Assembly: GCF_001661675.2 (NCBI RefSeq)
Contig: NZ_CP019602.1
Location: forward strand, 1,451,501 to 1,515,500
Origin: Croceicoccus marinus
Lineage (GTDB): Bacteria; Pseudomonadota; Alphaproteobacteria; Sphingomonadales; Sphingomonadaceae
DNA length: 64,000 bases
Reading direction: 5' to 3'
The translations under genes were made by a program, and so were the position numbers. The stretch's first letter is position 1. Each line of letters starts with the position of its first letter. Shown in pieces: positions 39,163 through 48,792 of this stretch. Below the pieces are notes generated by a model. The model was not told where the DNA came from and did no database searches. It saw nothing but the letters and a program-made list of their open reading frames with translations.

Positions 39163-40821
39163 TTACGGGCGGGTCACCGCATAGGGTCCGACCACCATGC
39201 CGGTGAACAGACCGGCATAGACGGACGCGAGCGGCTCTACATCGACCTGCCCGGCAATTGTCTGCCACTGCGCGCTGCCCGCCGGGCGCCACGCGAAATC
39301 GGCCGTGCCGCGGTTTAGGCTCATGCAAAGCTCGATCTCGCCCGCGTCGGTCAGGGGCACGGCTGCGACCGTCTCGCCATATTGGTCCTGGTCGGCGGAC
39401 GTGCGCCTGCGGACGGTTACCTGCCCCACTTCAACGCCCACGGCGATGAAGTGGCTTTCATCCATGAAGGCCAGCAGGCCGGCGAAATCGCCTGGCGCTT
39501 CGGGGTCGAAATCCATCTTTGTGATGATATCGGCGGAATGATGCCGCAGCCTCCGCCCGATGAAGGCCGGCTTGCCCAGCGATCCCGCCGCGTCGGTGGA
39601 GGGATCAAGCACCAGCTCGCTGCGCGCTTCGGCTACTTCGACCAGCGGCTTCGCAGCGGGATTGCGGATGCCGATCCATTCATCGGAAAGCGGATCGTCG
39701 AAATCGTCGCGCCACTGGGCCCACGGCTCGCCGGGCGACGCCGGCCGGTCCGGAGCCTCGATGACGAGCGGCACCGCCTCGCCCTTGTCGAGGAAGATCG
39801 GCCAGCCGTCCCGCCATTCGACGGGAAGCAGGAAGGTCTCTCGCCCAAGCAGTGTCGATTGCCCCTGGAAGGGCCGCGTTGCCAGGAACACGCCCCACCA
39901 GCTGCCATCCTCAAGCTGGACCAGGTCGGCATGGCCGGTTGCCTCGACCCGGTCGGGGCGGTCGGCGGGCAGGTCGCGCTGCGTCAGGATCGGGTTGCGG
40001 GGGCCCGCGACATAGGGTCCCGTGACCGAACGGGATCGATAGATCGTCTGCGAGTGCTGCTCCGCCGTGCCGCCCTCGGCCGCGGTCAGATAGTACCAGC
40101 CGTCGATGTGATAGATATGCGGCCCTTCCGCCCACACCGGCTGGGCGGAAAGATCGACGCCGCCATTGACCAGCAGGATCGGGTCGCCCGTGACCTGCAT
40201 GGCTTCGGTATCGAACCGCTTCATCCAGATCGCGCGGTGCCCCTCGTACAAAGGCTCGCCGGGAGGGGCATCGTTATAGACGATCCATGCCCTGCCCTCC
40301 TCGTCGAAGGTCAGCGAGGGATCGATGCCGCCGAAATCCAGCCATGCCGGATCGCTCCACGGCCCTTCGGCGCGGTCGGCGGTGATGACGAAATTGCCGC
40401 GGCAATCGATGCAGGTGTTGACGATCCAGAACTTGCCATCGTGATGGGTGATGGCCGGGGCGAACAGCCCGCGATTGGTGCCAAGACCCGAAAAATCGAC
40501 CATGCCGGGCCGGTCGATCGCATTGGTGACGAGCCGCCAGTTGACCAGATCGGTGCTGTGGAAGATCGGCAGGCCGGGAAACCAGCTGAAGGTGGAATTG
40601 ACTAGGTAGAAATCGCTGCCGACCTGCACGATCGAGGGATCGGGCTGGAAACCCGGGAGGATCGGATTCCGATAGCTACCCTCGGGCGCGGGGGCGTCCT
40701 GACCGGTGGCGATATATTCCATGAAGTCGAACCGCGCCGGGCCCGCATGCGCGGCCAACGGCAGGGTCGATACCGCTGCGCACAGGCCGATAACCAGATT
40801 TCCAAGCCGTCTTGCCGACAT
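39163..40821 (-). CDS. GH43 family beta-xylosidase/alpha-L-arabinofuranosidase
   Basis: ATG 40821 gives 552 residues with a cleavable Sec signal (LVIGLCAAVSTLPLAAHAG). The five-bladed propeller begins YRNPILPGFQPDPSIVQVGSDFYLVNSTF with the catalytic aspartate, continues FWIVNTCIDCRGNF and GGIDPSLTFDEEGRAWIVYND, and has AEGPHIYHIDGWYYLTAAEGG with the general-acid glutamate. Residues from about 350 form the C-terminal beta-sandwich typical of long GH43 xylosidases. It would remove xylose or arabinose from oligosaccharides in the periplasm. Start codon, operator (40872) and the divergent xylX promoter are close together, so the two directions are probably co-regulated. Its stop is seven bases from the convergent GH5 gene. 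Confidence 0.9.
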   Translation of the reverse strand: MSARRLGNLVIGLCAAVSTLPLAAHAGPARFDFMEYIATGQDAPAPEGSYRNPILPGFQPDPSIVQVGSDFYLVNSTFSWFPGLPIFHSTDLVNWRLVTNAIDRPGMVDFSGLGTNRGLFAPAITHHDGKFWIVNTCIDCRGNFVITADRAEGPWSDPAWLDFGGIDPSLTFDEEGRAWIVYNDAPPGEPLYEGHRAIWMKRFDTEAMQVTGDPILLVNGGVDLSAQPVWAEGPHIYHIDGWYYLTAAEGGTAEQHSQTIYRSRSVTGPYVAGPRNPILTQRDLPADRPDRVEATGHADLVQLEDGSWWGVFLATRPFQGQSTLLGRETFLLPVEWRDGWPIFLDKGEAVPLVIEAPDRPASPGEPWAQWRDDFDDPLSDEWIGIRNPAAKPLVEVAEARSELVLDPSTDAAGSLGKPAFIGRRLRHHSADIITKMDFDPEAPGDFAGLLAFMDESHFIAVGVEVGQVTVRRRTSADQDQYGETVAAVPLTDAGEIELCMSLNRGTADFAWRPAGSAQWQTIAGQVDVEPLASVYAGLFTGMVVGPYAVTRP

Positions 40822-40846
40822 TGCTCTCCCCTTGTTTTCTTTACAC

Positions 40847-40875
40847 TTGCCCCAACCGGGCGACGCACCTATGGT
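40847..40875 (+). promoter_or_regulatory. Candidate promoter of the xylose catabolic operon
   Basis: TTGCCC (40847-40852), 17-base spacer, TATGGT (40870-40875). The -10 overlaps the first four bases of the operator at 40872. Confidence 0.45.
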
Positions 40876-40885
40876 AGCGCTATCA
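40872..40885. promoter_or_regulatory. XylR-type operator between GH43 and xylX
   Basis: TGGTAGCGCTATCA, a near-perfect 14-base palindrome. It is 22 bases before the xylX start codon and 51 bases from the divergent GH43 start. Confidence 0.7.
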
Positions 40886-40906
40886 CTGGAGAGGGCAAGA
40901 GCCGGA

Positions 40907-42031
40907 ATGGCCTTACAAATCACTGACATTTTGCCGTTCGACTATCGGTCGGGTCGTTTCATCGGACGTGCTGCGACCGCAGACGGGCCCGTGGTCTTCG
41001 CGATACGCGCTGGCCGCCTGTTCGAACTGACCGAAAGCTCGGCAAGCGTTTCCGGCGCTGTCGCGCGGCGCGATTTCGAACAGGGGCGCGACATCGGCGC
41101 GGTCGAGGACGGCCTGCCGGATGGCTGGACACTGCTGTCCCCCATCGACCTGCAATGCATCAAGGCCAGCGGCGTCACCTTCGCCCTGTCCGCGATCGAG
41201 CGGGTGATCGAGGAACGCGCCCGCGGCGATGCCGCCAAGGCCGCCGAGATCAGGTCGCAGCTTGAGGACAAGGTCGGCGGCGGCATCCGCTCGGTCGTAC
41301 CGGGCAGCGCCGAAGCGTCGGAACTGAAGGCCGCGCTGATCGAGGAAGGCATGTGGTCGCAATATCTGGAAGTGGCGATCGGCCCCGATGCCGAGATCTT
41401 CTCCAAGTCGCCGGTCCTGTCTTCGGTCGGTCACGGCGCGCCCATCGGCGTGCGGTCCGATTCCTCGTGGAACAACCCCGAACCCGAAGTCGTCCTGATC
41501 TGCGATGCCCATGGCGAAGTCGTGGGCGCTACGCTGGGCAATGACGTGAACCTGCGCGATTTCGAAGGCCGCTCGGCACTGCTGCTTTCCAAGGCGAAGG
41601 ACAATACGGCCAGCTGTTCGATCGGGCCGTTCATCCGCCTGTTCGACGATGGTTTCACTATCGACGACGTGCGCAACGCGCATATCGAGCTGACGATCGA
41701 GGGCACCGACGGATATCGCCTGACCGGCGAGAACGTCATGGCCGAGATCAGCCGCGATCCGCTTGAACTGGTGCGCCAGTGCCTGTCGGAGCACCACTAT
41801 CCCGACGGCTTCGTGCTGTTCTGCGGCACGCTGTTCGCGCCGACGCAGGACCGTGACGAGGAAGGCGCCGGCTTCACGCACAAGGAGGGCGACATCGTCA
41901 CGATCAGCTCTTCGCGCATCGGGACATTGTCCAACCCCGTCACGACCTCGCGCGATGCGCCGGCGTGGACGATGGGTATCGGAGAATTCGTTCGCAATCT
42001 CGCCAAACGCGGATTAGTCGGACAAATCTAA
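40907..42031 (+). CDS. xylX: 2-keto-3-deoxy-D-xylonate dehydratase (fumarylacetoacetate hydrolase family)
   Basis: ATG 40907 gives 374 residues. The C-terminal half carries the fumarylacetoacetase-fold metal site: SSWNNPEPEVVLICDAHGEVVGATLGNDVNLRDFEGRSALLL, and later GTLSNPV, and its length and order match Caulobacter XylX. In the Weimberg pathway XylX dehydrates 2-keto-3-deoxy-xylonate to alpha-ketoglutarate semialdehyde. Assignment rests on family plus the directly following xylB and xylC and nearby xylD. It is the first gene of a five-gene operon; a longer in-frame extension overlaps the GH43 gene and is rejected. The next start lies 24 bases downstream. Confidence 0.87.
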   Translation: MALQITDILPFDYRSGRFIGRAATADGPVVFAIRAGRLFELTESSASVSGAVARRDFEQGRDIGAVEDGLPDGWTLLSPIDLQCIKASGVTFALSAIERVIEERARGDAAKAAEIRSQLEDKVGGGIRSVVPGSAEASELKAALIEEGMWSQYLEVAIGPDAEIFSKSPVLSSVGHGAPIGVRSDSSWNNPEPEVVLICDAHGEVVGATLGNDVNLRDFEGRSALLLSKAKDNTASCSIGPFIRLFDDGFTIDDVRNAHIELTIEGTDGYRLTGENVMAEISRDPLELVRQCLSEHHYPDGFVLFCGTLFAPTQDRDEEGAGFTHKEGDIVTISSSRIGTLSNPVTTSRDAPAWTMGIGEFVRNLAKRGLVGQI

Positions 42032-42055
42032 AAATCATAAAGAAGGGAATTGCGA

Positions 42056-42817
42056 GTGGTCAACCGGGCACACTACCCCAGCCTGGCCGGCAAGCGGGTG
42101 GTCGTCAGCGGCGGAGCCTCAGGCATCGGCGAGGGCATCGTGGAGGGCTTTGTTGCGCAGGGCGCGGCAGTGGCTTTCGTGGACGTGCAGCAGGCAGAGA
42201 GCGAGGCGCTGGTTGCGCGCCACGCCAATGCCGAGGTGCCGCCGATCTTCCGCCATTGCGACATCACCGATGTCGAGGGCTACATGGCCACGCTGCAGGA
42301 AATGATCGCCGAGATCGGCGGCTGCGACGTGCTGGTCAACAATGCCGCCAGCGACGACCGTCATTCGCTTGATGAGGTGACGCCTGCCTATTGGGACGAC
42401 CGCATGGCGGTGAACCTCAAGCACCAGTTCTTCGCGGCCAAGATCGCCGTGCCCGAAATGAAGAAGGCCGGCGGCGGCAGCATCGTCAATCTCGGCTCGA
42501 TCAGCTGGCATCTGGGGCTTCCCGACCTTGCCATTTACCAGACCGCCAAGGCCGCGATCGAGGGTCTGACCCGCAGCCTGGCGCGGGAGCTTGGGCGCGA
42601 CAACATCCGCGTCAACTCGATCCTGCCGGGCAATGTCCAGACGCCGCGCCAGATGCGCTGGTACACGCCCGAGGGCGAGGCCGAAATCGTTGCCGCGCAG
42701 TGTCTTGACGGACGTATCCAGCCGGTGGACATTGCGGCGATGGCGCTGTTCCTCGCTTCGGACGACGCTCGTTTCTGCACGGCACATAATTACTGGGTGG
42801 ATGCTGGATGGAGATAA
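42056..42817 (+). CDS. xylB: D-xylose 1-dehydrogenase (SDR family)
   Basis: The start is read as GTG 42056, eight bases after an AGAAGGG ribosome site; a TTG at 42050 is too close to it. The product has 253 residues. SDR motifs are VVSGGASGIGEGIVEGF, VDVQQAE (acidic residue after the second strand, pointing to NAD rather than NADP), NNAASDD, the Ser in LGSISWHLG and the YQTAK Tyr-Lys pair. In context it oxidises D-xylose to xylonolactone, the first Weimberg step, as Caulobacter XylB does. It overlaps xylC by ten bases. Confidence 0.85.
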   Translation: MVNRAHYPSLAGKRVVVSGGASGIGEGIVEGFVAQGAAVAFVDVQQAESEALVARHANAEVPPIFRHCDITDVEGYMATLQEMIAEIGGCDVLVNNAASDDRHSLDEVTPAYWDDRMAVNLKHQFFAAKIAVPEMKKAGGGSIVNLGSISWHLGLPDLAIYQTAKAAIEGLTRSLARELGRDNIRVNSILPGNVQTPRQMRWYTPEGEAEIVAAQCLDGRIQPVDIAAMALFLASDDARFCTAHNYWVDAGWR

Positions 42818-43692
42818 AGGCGCAGGTACGCGCGCTGGTCGGCGCCGAGTGCAAGCTTGGCGAAGGCGTCCTGTGGGACGCAGGGCGCTCGCTCGTCTGG
42901 TTCGTAGATATCAAGCGCCACCGCCTGTGGCACTATGACCCGGCGTCGGGAAGCAGCGGTTTTGCCGAGGCGCCCGACCAGATCGGCTGGGCGATCCCGA
43001 CCGAGGGCGACCTGCTGCTTTGCGGGCTGAAGACTGGCCTGTTCACTTTCGACCCCGCATCGCGCGGGTTCGAGAAACTGGCCGAAGTGCCGGGCGAACC
43101 GGCGAACAACCGGCTGAACGATGCGTGCACCGATCCGTGGGGGCGCGTCTGGTTCGGATCGATGGACGATGCCGAGGGTGAAGGTTCGGGCCGGTTCTAT
43201 GTCTTCGACCGGGGCGAGATCCGCGCTGCCGGGCCTTCGGGCATCACCATCACCAATGGGCCCGCCGTCAACGCCCAGGGCGACCGCATCTATTTCACCG
43301 ACACCGGCGGGCAGAAGATCATGACCGCCCCGCTGTCGAGCGAAGGCGTGGGCGAAGCCCGCCTGTTCGCCGACACCGCAGCCCTGTTCCCCGATGCCTT
43401 CCCCGACGGCCCCGTCGCGGATGCAGAGGATCACCTGTGGACCGGCCTCTACATGGGCGGCCAGGTGGCGCGGTTCTCGCCCGATGGCGAGCTTGTCGCC
43501 ACCATCGACATGCCCGCGCGCGACATCACCAAGCTGGCGTTCGGCGGCGCGGATCTTGCGACCGGCTATGTCACCTCGGCGACCAAGAACATGTCGGATG
43601 ATGACATGAAACAGTACCCCCAGGCAGGCAGCCTGTTCGGTTTCGACGCGCCGGTCCGCGGCTTCGCACTGGCACGGGCGAAACTGGGATGA
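42808..43692 (+). CDS. xylC: Xylonolactonase (SMP-30/gluconolactonase family)
   Basis: The 294-residue product has the six-bladed propeller signatures of SMP-30 proteins: AECKLGEGVLWD with a metal-binding glutamate, NNRLNDACTDPWGRVWFGSMDD, ITNGPAVNAQGDRIYFTDT and FPDGPVADAEDHLWTGLYMGG with the metal-binding Asn/Asp residues. In the pathway it opens xylonolactone to xylonate. Other sugar lactones are possible, but its location between xylB and the esterase in a xylose operon supports the assignment. Start and stop overlap both neighbours (10 bases and ATGA). Confidence 0.88.
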   Translation: MEIKAQVRALVGAECKLGEGVLWDAGRSLVWFVDIKRHRLWHYDPASGSSGFAEAPDQIGWAIPTEGDLLLCGLKTGLFTFDPASRGFEKLAEVPGEPANNRLNDACTDPWGRVWFGSMDDAEGEGSGRFYVFDRGEIRAAGPSGITITNGPAVNAQGDRIYFTDTGGQKIMTAPLSSEGVGEARLFADTAALFPDAFPDGPVADAEDHLWTGLYMGGQVARFSPDGELVATIDMPARDITKLAFGGADLATGYVTSATKNMSDDDMKQYPQAGSLFGFDAPVRGFALARAKLG

Positions 43693-45608
43693 GGCGACTT
43701 TCGTACGCTTCGGCCCTCTCCCTGGCCGCATTCTCTCTGGTCGCAACCGGTGCGGCGCTGGCCGCTCCTGCCCCCGGCCCCGGCTACGGCGACGGCATGG
43801 TGCTGCAGCAGGGTCAGCCCGTCACCATCTCGGGCAGGGCGGCACCCGGTGCGCGCGTGACCGGCATGCTCGGCACCGTTCGCGCGCAGGCGACCGCCGC
43901 GGTCGACGGCAGCTTCACCATCGCCTTCCCCGCGCGCGAAGCCAGCACGGCGCCCGTTTCGCTGACGCTCAGCGATTCGACGGGCAGCGCCACGCTGAAC
44001 GACCTGCTGATCGGCGACGTCTATCTCTGCTCGGGCCAATCCAACATGGAACTGCCCGTTACCCGTGCCCTCAACACCATGGGTGAACTGCGGCAGGCGA
44101 ACGACAGCGGCATCCGCCTGCTCAAGATTCCGCAGGCGACCGCTTCGGTCGAACAGGAACAATTCGCCCAGCCCGTGGCCTGGAATCCGGCCAATGCGGA
44201 CAGCGTCGCCGAATTTTCCGCTGCCTGCTATTTCATGGCCAAGCAGCTTCGCGCCGATCATCCGGATGTGCCTGTCGGCCTGATCCACTCCAACTGGGGC
44301 GGCAGCGCGGCGCGCGCCTGGCTCGATCCGCAAAGCGTCGAGAATGCCTATGGCGCCGAAGCGGTCGCGCAATTGTCGCTGTACGACCGCGACCCCATGG
44401 CCGCCGCGCAATCCTTCGTGCCGCAATGGTATGACTGGTGGCGCCAGAACGACAACGGGCGCGAGCCCTGGACCGATCCGGACAGCCTGGAATGGCAGCC
44501 CGTCCCCCGGATCTCTTTCTGGAACGAGTGGACCGGCACCGGGCTGGACACCGATGCCACCGCGAATGTCTGGCTCCGCAAGAGCTTCACGCTGTCCGGC
44601 GACCAGGCCGCGAGCGAGGGGACGCTGTCGATCGGCTCGATCGACGACCTCGACCTGACCTGGGTGAACGGCCATCCGGTCGGCTACACCTTCGGCTGGG
44701 GAGTAGAACGGCATTACCGCATCCCCGCCGAATATCTGCGCGAGGGCGAGAACGAGATCCTGATCGCCGCGAATAATTCGTGGGACACGGGCGGGTTCTT
44801 TGCGGGGCCCGACCGGCTGTTCTTCGAAACCGGCGCAGGCCAGACCATCCCGCTGGGCAGCGACTGGCGCTATTCCGTGGCGCCTTTCGACGAGGTTCCG
44901 CCGCGTGCGCCATGGGACGCCAACGCCGGCATGGGCGTGATGCATAATGCGATGATCGCCCCGCTCGGCCCGATGCGACTGGCCGGCGTCACCTGGTACC
45001 AGGGCGAAAGCGATGCCGGGCAGCCCGATTACGACAAGAAGCTCGAGATGCTGTTCGACGGCTGGCGCCGCCAGTTCGGAGAGCAGGCGCGCGTGATGGT
45101 CGTGCAGCTCGCCAATTTCGGCGAACGCACGGTGCAGCCGCAGGCTTCGTCGTGGGCGGACTTGCGACAGGAACAGCTCGATGCGGTCGTCGGCGCGTCC
45201 GATGCGGCGCTGGTCAGCGCCATCGACATCGGCGAGCCGACCGACATCCACCCCGCCAACAAGAACGTGCTGGGCAAGAGGCTGGCCATGGCGGCAGACG
45301 GCAAGCCGATGCCCATGCCGCTGTCGGCCACCATGTCGGACGGCATCGTCACCGTCCGCTTCAGCGGGATCGAGGGAGGGCTGCGCGCCTATGGCGGTCC
45401 CTATGCACTCGGCGTCGAACTCTGCGGAGAGGCGCAGGACAGCTGTCGCTATGCCCTGCCCGCGCTGGACGGCGATACGATGCGGATCGACGCCGGCGAC
45501 GGCAAGCCGGTGACGCGCGTGCGCTATGCCTGGGCCGATGCGCCGGTCGTCAACCTCTATGACGCGCGCGATCTGCCCGTGCCCGGTTTCGAGCTGCCCA
45601 TCCGATGA
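43689..45608 (+). CDS. Sialate O-acetylesterase-family carbohydrate esterase (likely acetyl-xylan/oligosaccharide deacetylase)
   Basis: The 639-residue protein starts with a Sec signal (RRLSYASALSLAAFSLVATGAALA). An SGNH/GDSL-like esterase domain has block I Ser in DVYLCSGQSNMELPVTRAL and the later GVTWYQGESDAG block. A jelly-roll sugar-binding domain interrupts it (NVWLRKSFTLSGDQ... LDLTWVNGHPVGYTFGW). Family proteins were named for 9-O-acetyl sialate but in hemicellulose loci they remove acetyl groups from xylan fragments so that GH10, GH67 and GH43 can act. That role is inferred from context. It overlaps xylC and the GH5 gene by four bases each. Confidence 0.85.
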   Translation: MRRLSYASALSLAAFSLVATGAALAAPAPGPGYGDGMVLQQGQPVTISGRAAPGARVTGMLGTVRAQATAAVDGSFTIAFPAREASTAPVSLTLSDSTGSATLNDLLIGDVYLCSGQSNMELPVTRALNTMGELRQANDSGIRLLKIPQATASVEQEQFAQPVAWNPANADSVAEFSAACYFMAKQLRADHPDVPVGLIHSNWGGSAARAWLDPQSVENAYGAEAVAQLSLYDRDPMAAAQSFVPQWYDWWRQNDNGREPWTDPDSLEWQPVPRISFWNEWTGTGLDTDATANVWLRKSFTLSGDQAASEGTLSIGSIDDLDLTWVNGHPVGYTFGWGVERHYRIPAEYLREGENEILIAANNSWDTGGFFAGPDRLFFETGAGQTIPLGSDWRYSVAPFDEVPPRAPWDANAGMGVMHNAMIAPLGPMRLAGVTWYQGESDAGQPDYDKKLEMLFDGWRRQFGEQARVMVVQLANFGERTVQPQASSWADLRQEQLDAVVGASDAALVSAIDIGEPTDIHPANKNVLGKRLAMAADGKPMPMPLSATMSDGIVTVRFSGIEGGLRAYGGPYALGVELCGEAQDSCRYALPALDGDTMRIDAGDGKPVTRVRYAWADAPVVNLYDARDLPVPGFELPIR

Positions 45609-46948
45609 AACTTGCGCGCCGGCAGTTCATCGCGGCCGCCGGCGCGGCGACCCTGGTGGCCTGTACTTCGCCACGCGCAGGTCTGGCGACATCCGGCTTC
45701 GTCACACGCGATGGAATGCGGCTGATGCAGGCCGGCACGCCCTATCGCATCGTGGGCGCGAACATGTGGTATGCCGCCTGGCTGGGCGCCAATGCCGAAT
45801 ATGGCGACCGCGCGCGGCTGCTGCGCGAACTCGACCGGTTGGCGGCGCTGGGCGTAAACAATCTGCGCATCATGGCATCGGGCGAGGAAGGGCCGCTGCG
45901 CAATTCGATCAGTCCCGGCTTCACGCGCCGCGACGGTTCGCCGAACGATGCACTGGTCGAAGGCCTGGATTTCGCCATCGCCGAAATGGCCCGCCGCGGC
46001 ATGACCGCGGTGCTGGTGCTGTCGAACTTCTGGGAATGGTCGGGGGGACTGCAGACCATCCTGTGGCGCGCGACCGGCGACTATATGGACATGGGCGACC
46101 CGGCGCATCCATGGCCCGCCTTTGCCGATGCGACCGCGAACTTCTATGCCGACGGCAAGGCGCGTGCGCTCTATGCCGATCATGTCGAGGCCATGGTTTC
46201 GCGCACCAATAGCGTGACCGGCGTGGCCTATCGCGACGATCCCGCGATCCTCAGCTGGCAGCTTGCGAACGAACCGCGCCCGGGCGGTTCGGCCGGCAGC
46301 ATCGCGAAATCGGTCGACGCCTATTACGACTGGATCGACGAAAGCGCTGCGCAGATCAGGGCGCTCGACCCGCATCACCTCCTCTCGCTCGGCCAGGAAG
46401 GGACGATGGCAACCTCTGGCGACGAGGCGATCGTTCGCCGGGCGCACCGCAATATCGATTATGTGACCGCGCATATCTGGCCGCTCAACTGGGACTGGGT
46501 GGCGGGGGACGCGCTTGAGGCCAGCTGGCCCGCCGGCAGGCGCAAGACCGCCGACTATATAGCCGCGCATGAGAGAATTGCCGCCTCGCTGGACAAGCCG
46601 CTCATCATCGAGGAATTCGGCTTTCCCCGAGACGCAGAGGCCTATTCCCCCGAGGCTTCCACCCGCTTTCGCGAGCAATTCTACCGCGAGATCTATGCGG
46701 CGGTGGAAGCGGGCTGGCTTGATGGCGGTCCGCTGATCGGCAGCAATTTCTGGGCCTGGAACGGCGAGGCGCGGGCACAGCATGACGATGCCCGCTTCGT
46801 CGCCGGAGACCGCGCCTACATGGGCGACCCCCCGCATGAGCCGCAGGGGTGGTACGGCAATTTCGACAGCGACCAGGCGATGCTGGCGCTGGTGCACGAC
46901 CATGCGCGCAGATCATGCCTGGGCCTGGCGGCATCCTGCCCGGCCTGA
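45605..46948 (+). CDS. GH5 family mannan endo-1,4-beta-mannosidase-like protein
   Basis: The 447-residue protein begins with a possible twin-arginine/lipoprotein leader (KLARRQFIAAAGAATLVACTS). Its GH5 features match GH5_7 mannanases: GANMWYAAWLGANAEYGDRARLLRELDRLAALGVNNLRIMASGEEG, LSNFWEWSGG, the acid/base glutamate in SWQLANEPRPGG and the nucleophile in LIIEEFGFPRDAE. It is the last gene of the xylose operon and overlaps the esterase gene. A mannanase at the end of a xylan-regulated operon would let xylan sensing also trigger mannan attack, since both occur together in plant walls. A convergent xylD lies 71 bases downstream; no clear terminator is seen in that gap. Confidence 0.85.
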   Translation: MKLARRQFIAAAGAATLVACTSPRAGLATSGFVTRDGMRLMQAGTPYRIVGANMWYAAWLGANAEYGDRARLLRELDRLAALGVNNLRIMASGEEGPLRNSISPGFTRRDGSPNDALVEGLDFAIAEMARRGMTAVLVLSNFWEWSGGLQTILWRATGDYMDMGDPAHPWPAFADATANFYADGKARALYADHVEAMVSRTNSVTGVAYRDDPAILSWQLANEPRPGGSAGSIAKSVDAYYDWIDESAAQIRALDPHHLLSLGQEGTMATSGDEAIVRRAHRNIDYVTAHIWPLNWDWVAGDALEASWPAGRRKTADYIAAHERIAASLDKPLIIEEFGFPRDAEAYSPEASTRFREQFYREIYAAVEAGWLDGGPLIGSNFWAWNGEARAQHDDARFVAGDRAYMGDPPHEPQGWYGNFDSDQAMLALVHDHARRSCLGLAASCPA

Positions 46949-47019
46949 CGGCGCCAAAATGCCACCAGCGGACGCATTCCTGACCAGTTTGCGCCCGCCG
47001 ATGGTCGTTTATTGGCAGA

Positions 47020-48792
47020 TCAGTGGTTGTGGCGCGGCAGTTTGCGTGCCGTTCCCCGGTACTTGAGCGCGAACTCCATCACGCCGCCCTCGCCCAGCTG
47101 ACCGGTCTTTTCGCGGAACAGCTCTTCCCACGGCGTGTTCGATTCCGGTGTTTCGGGGGCCAGTTCCTCTGCCTGGCGGCGCGCGATTTCCACGTCGTCG
47201 ACCAGCGCGTTGCAGGTGCCGCGATTGAGGTCGACGCGAATGACGTCGCCGTTGCGCAGCCACGAGAGCCCTCCCCCCACTGCGCTTTCGGGCGAGACGT
47301 TCAGGATCGAGGGGCTGTCGCTGGTGCCCGACTGGCGGCCATCGCCCAGGGTCGGCAGCCACTGCGTGCCGCTGCGGATCAGCGCGTCGGGCGGCTGCAT
47401 GTTCACGACCTCGGCGCTGCCGGGCCAGCCGATGACGCCCGAGCCGCGGATCACCAGGATGCAGCTGTCGTCGATCTGCAGCGAGGGATCGTTGATGCGA
47501 TGATGATAATCGTCGGACCCGTCGAACACCACGGCGCGCGCCTCGAAGATGTTCTCCTCGCCGGGACGGGCCAGATAGCGTTCGCGGAATTCCTTCGAGA
47601 TCACCGATGTCTTGAGGATGCCGAAATCGAACAGATTGCCCGACAGGACAAGGAAACCCGCGCTGTCCATCAGCGGCTGCGCGAAGGGGCGGATCATCTC
47701 GCGGTCGCGGCTTTCGCGGCCCGCCAGGTTTTCGGCCATCGTCTGCCCGGTGCAGGTGCGGACATCGCCATGCAGCCTGCCCGCCTGCAGCAGTTCCCAC
47801 ATCGCGGCAGGCACGCCGCCCGCGCGGTGGAACCGTTCGCCCAGATAGGCGCCGGCCGGCTGCATGTTCACCAGAAGCGGCAAGTCATAGCCATGGTCCT
47901 GCCAGATCGCGGGATCGAGCGGCACACCCGCATGCGCGGCCATCGCCTGGATATGCGGCTGTGCGTTCGACGAACCGCCGATCACGCTGACCGTGGCGAT
48001 GGCGTTCAGGAAAGCCTCGCGCGTCAATATGTCCGAGGGCTTGAGGTCTTCCGCGACCATCTCGACGATGCGGCGGCCGGTGCGATAGGCGACCTGCCCG
48101 CGTTCGCGATAGGGCGCGGGGATCGCGGCGCAACCCGTCAGGCTGAGGCCGAGCGCCTCGGCCACGGCGTTCATGGTGCTGGCCGTTCCCATCGAATTGC
48201 AGTGACCTGCGCTCGGCGCGCTCGAGGTCGCGCGATCGAGGAATTCCTCCTCGTCGATCTCGCCCGCGGCAAGCTTGCGGCGGCTGCGCCAGATCACGGT
48301 GCCCGATCCGACCAGCTCGCCTTCGTGCCAGCCGTCCAGCATCGGGCCGCCCGACAGTACGATGGCCGGTATGTCGACGGTGCTGGCGGCCATGACCTGG
48401 CTGGGCGTGGTCTTGTCGCAGCCCGTGGTCAGTACGACCCCGTCGATGGGATAGCCGTTCAGCAGTTCCACCAGCCCGAGGTAGAGCAGGTTGCGGTCGA
48501 GCGCCGCGGTCGGACGGCGGCAATTCTCGAAGATCGGGTGGACCGGAAATTCGATAGGGATGCCGCCCGCATCGCGGATGCCGTCGCGCGTGCGCTTCGC
48601 CAGTTCGATGTGGATGCGGTTGCACGGGCTGAGGTCGCTGCCCGACTGCGCGATGCCGATGATCGGCTTGCCGCTGCGCAATTCCTCGGGCGTGACGCCG
48701 AAATTCATGAACCGCTCGAGATAAAGGGCGGTCATGTCCATGCGTTCGGCATTGTCGAACCAGTCGCGCGAGCGGAGGCGTTTTTCAGACAT
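47020..48792 (-). CDS. xylD: D-xylonate dehydratase (IlvD/Edd family)
   Basis: With ATG 48792 the product has 590 residues, the same size as Caulobacter XylD. The [2Fe-2S] or [4Fe-4S] cysteines are in [23 protein letters not shown] and [11 protein letters not shown], all intact, and the C-terminal [29 protein letters not shown] block is that of IlvD/Edd enzymes. It converts xylonate to 2-keto-3-deoxy-xylonate, substrate of XylX. Other sugar-acid dehydratases share this fold, but the context fits xylonate. It overlaps the xylR stop by eight bases; ATG 48804 is an alternative start. Confidence 0.9.
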   Translation of the reverse strand: MSEKRLRSRDWFDNAERMDMTALYLERFMNFGVTPEELRSGKPIIGIAQSGSDLSPCNRIHIELAKRTRDGIRDAGGIPIEFPVHPIFENCRRPTAALDRNLLYLGLVELLNGYPIDGVVLTTGCDKTTPSQVMAASTVDIPAIVLSGGPMLDGWHEGELVGSGTVIWRSRRKLAAGEIDEEEFLDRATSSAPSAGHCNSMGTASTMNAVAEALGLSLTGCAAIPAPYRERGQVAYRTGRRIVEMVAEDLKPSDILTREAFLNAIATVSVIGGSSNAQPHIQAMAAHAGVPLDPAIWQDHGYDLPLLVNMQPAGAYLGERFHRAGGVPAAMWELLQAGRLHGDVRTCTGQTMAENLAGRESRDREMIRPFAQPLMDSAGFLVLSGNLFDFGILKTSVISKEFRERYLARPGEENIFEARAVVFDGSDDYHHRINDPSLQIDDSCILVIRGSGVIGWPGSAEVVNMQPPDALIRSGTQWLPTLGDGRQSGTSDSPSILNVSPESAVGGGLSWLRNGDVIRVDLNRGTCNALVDDVEIARRQAEELAPETPESNTPWEELFREKTGQLGEGGVMEFALKYRGTARKLPRHNH

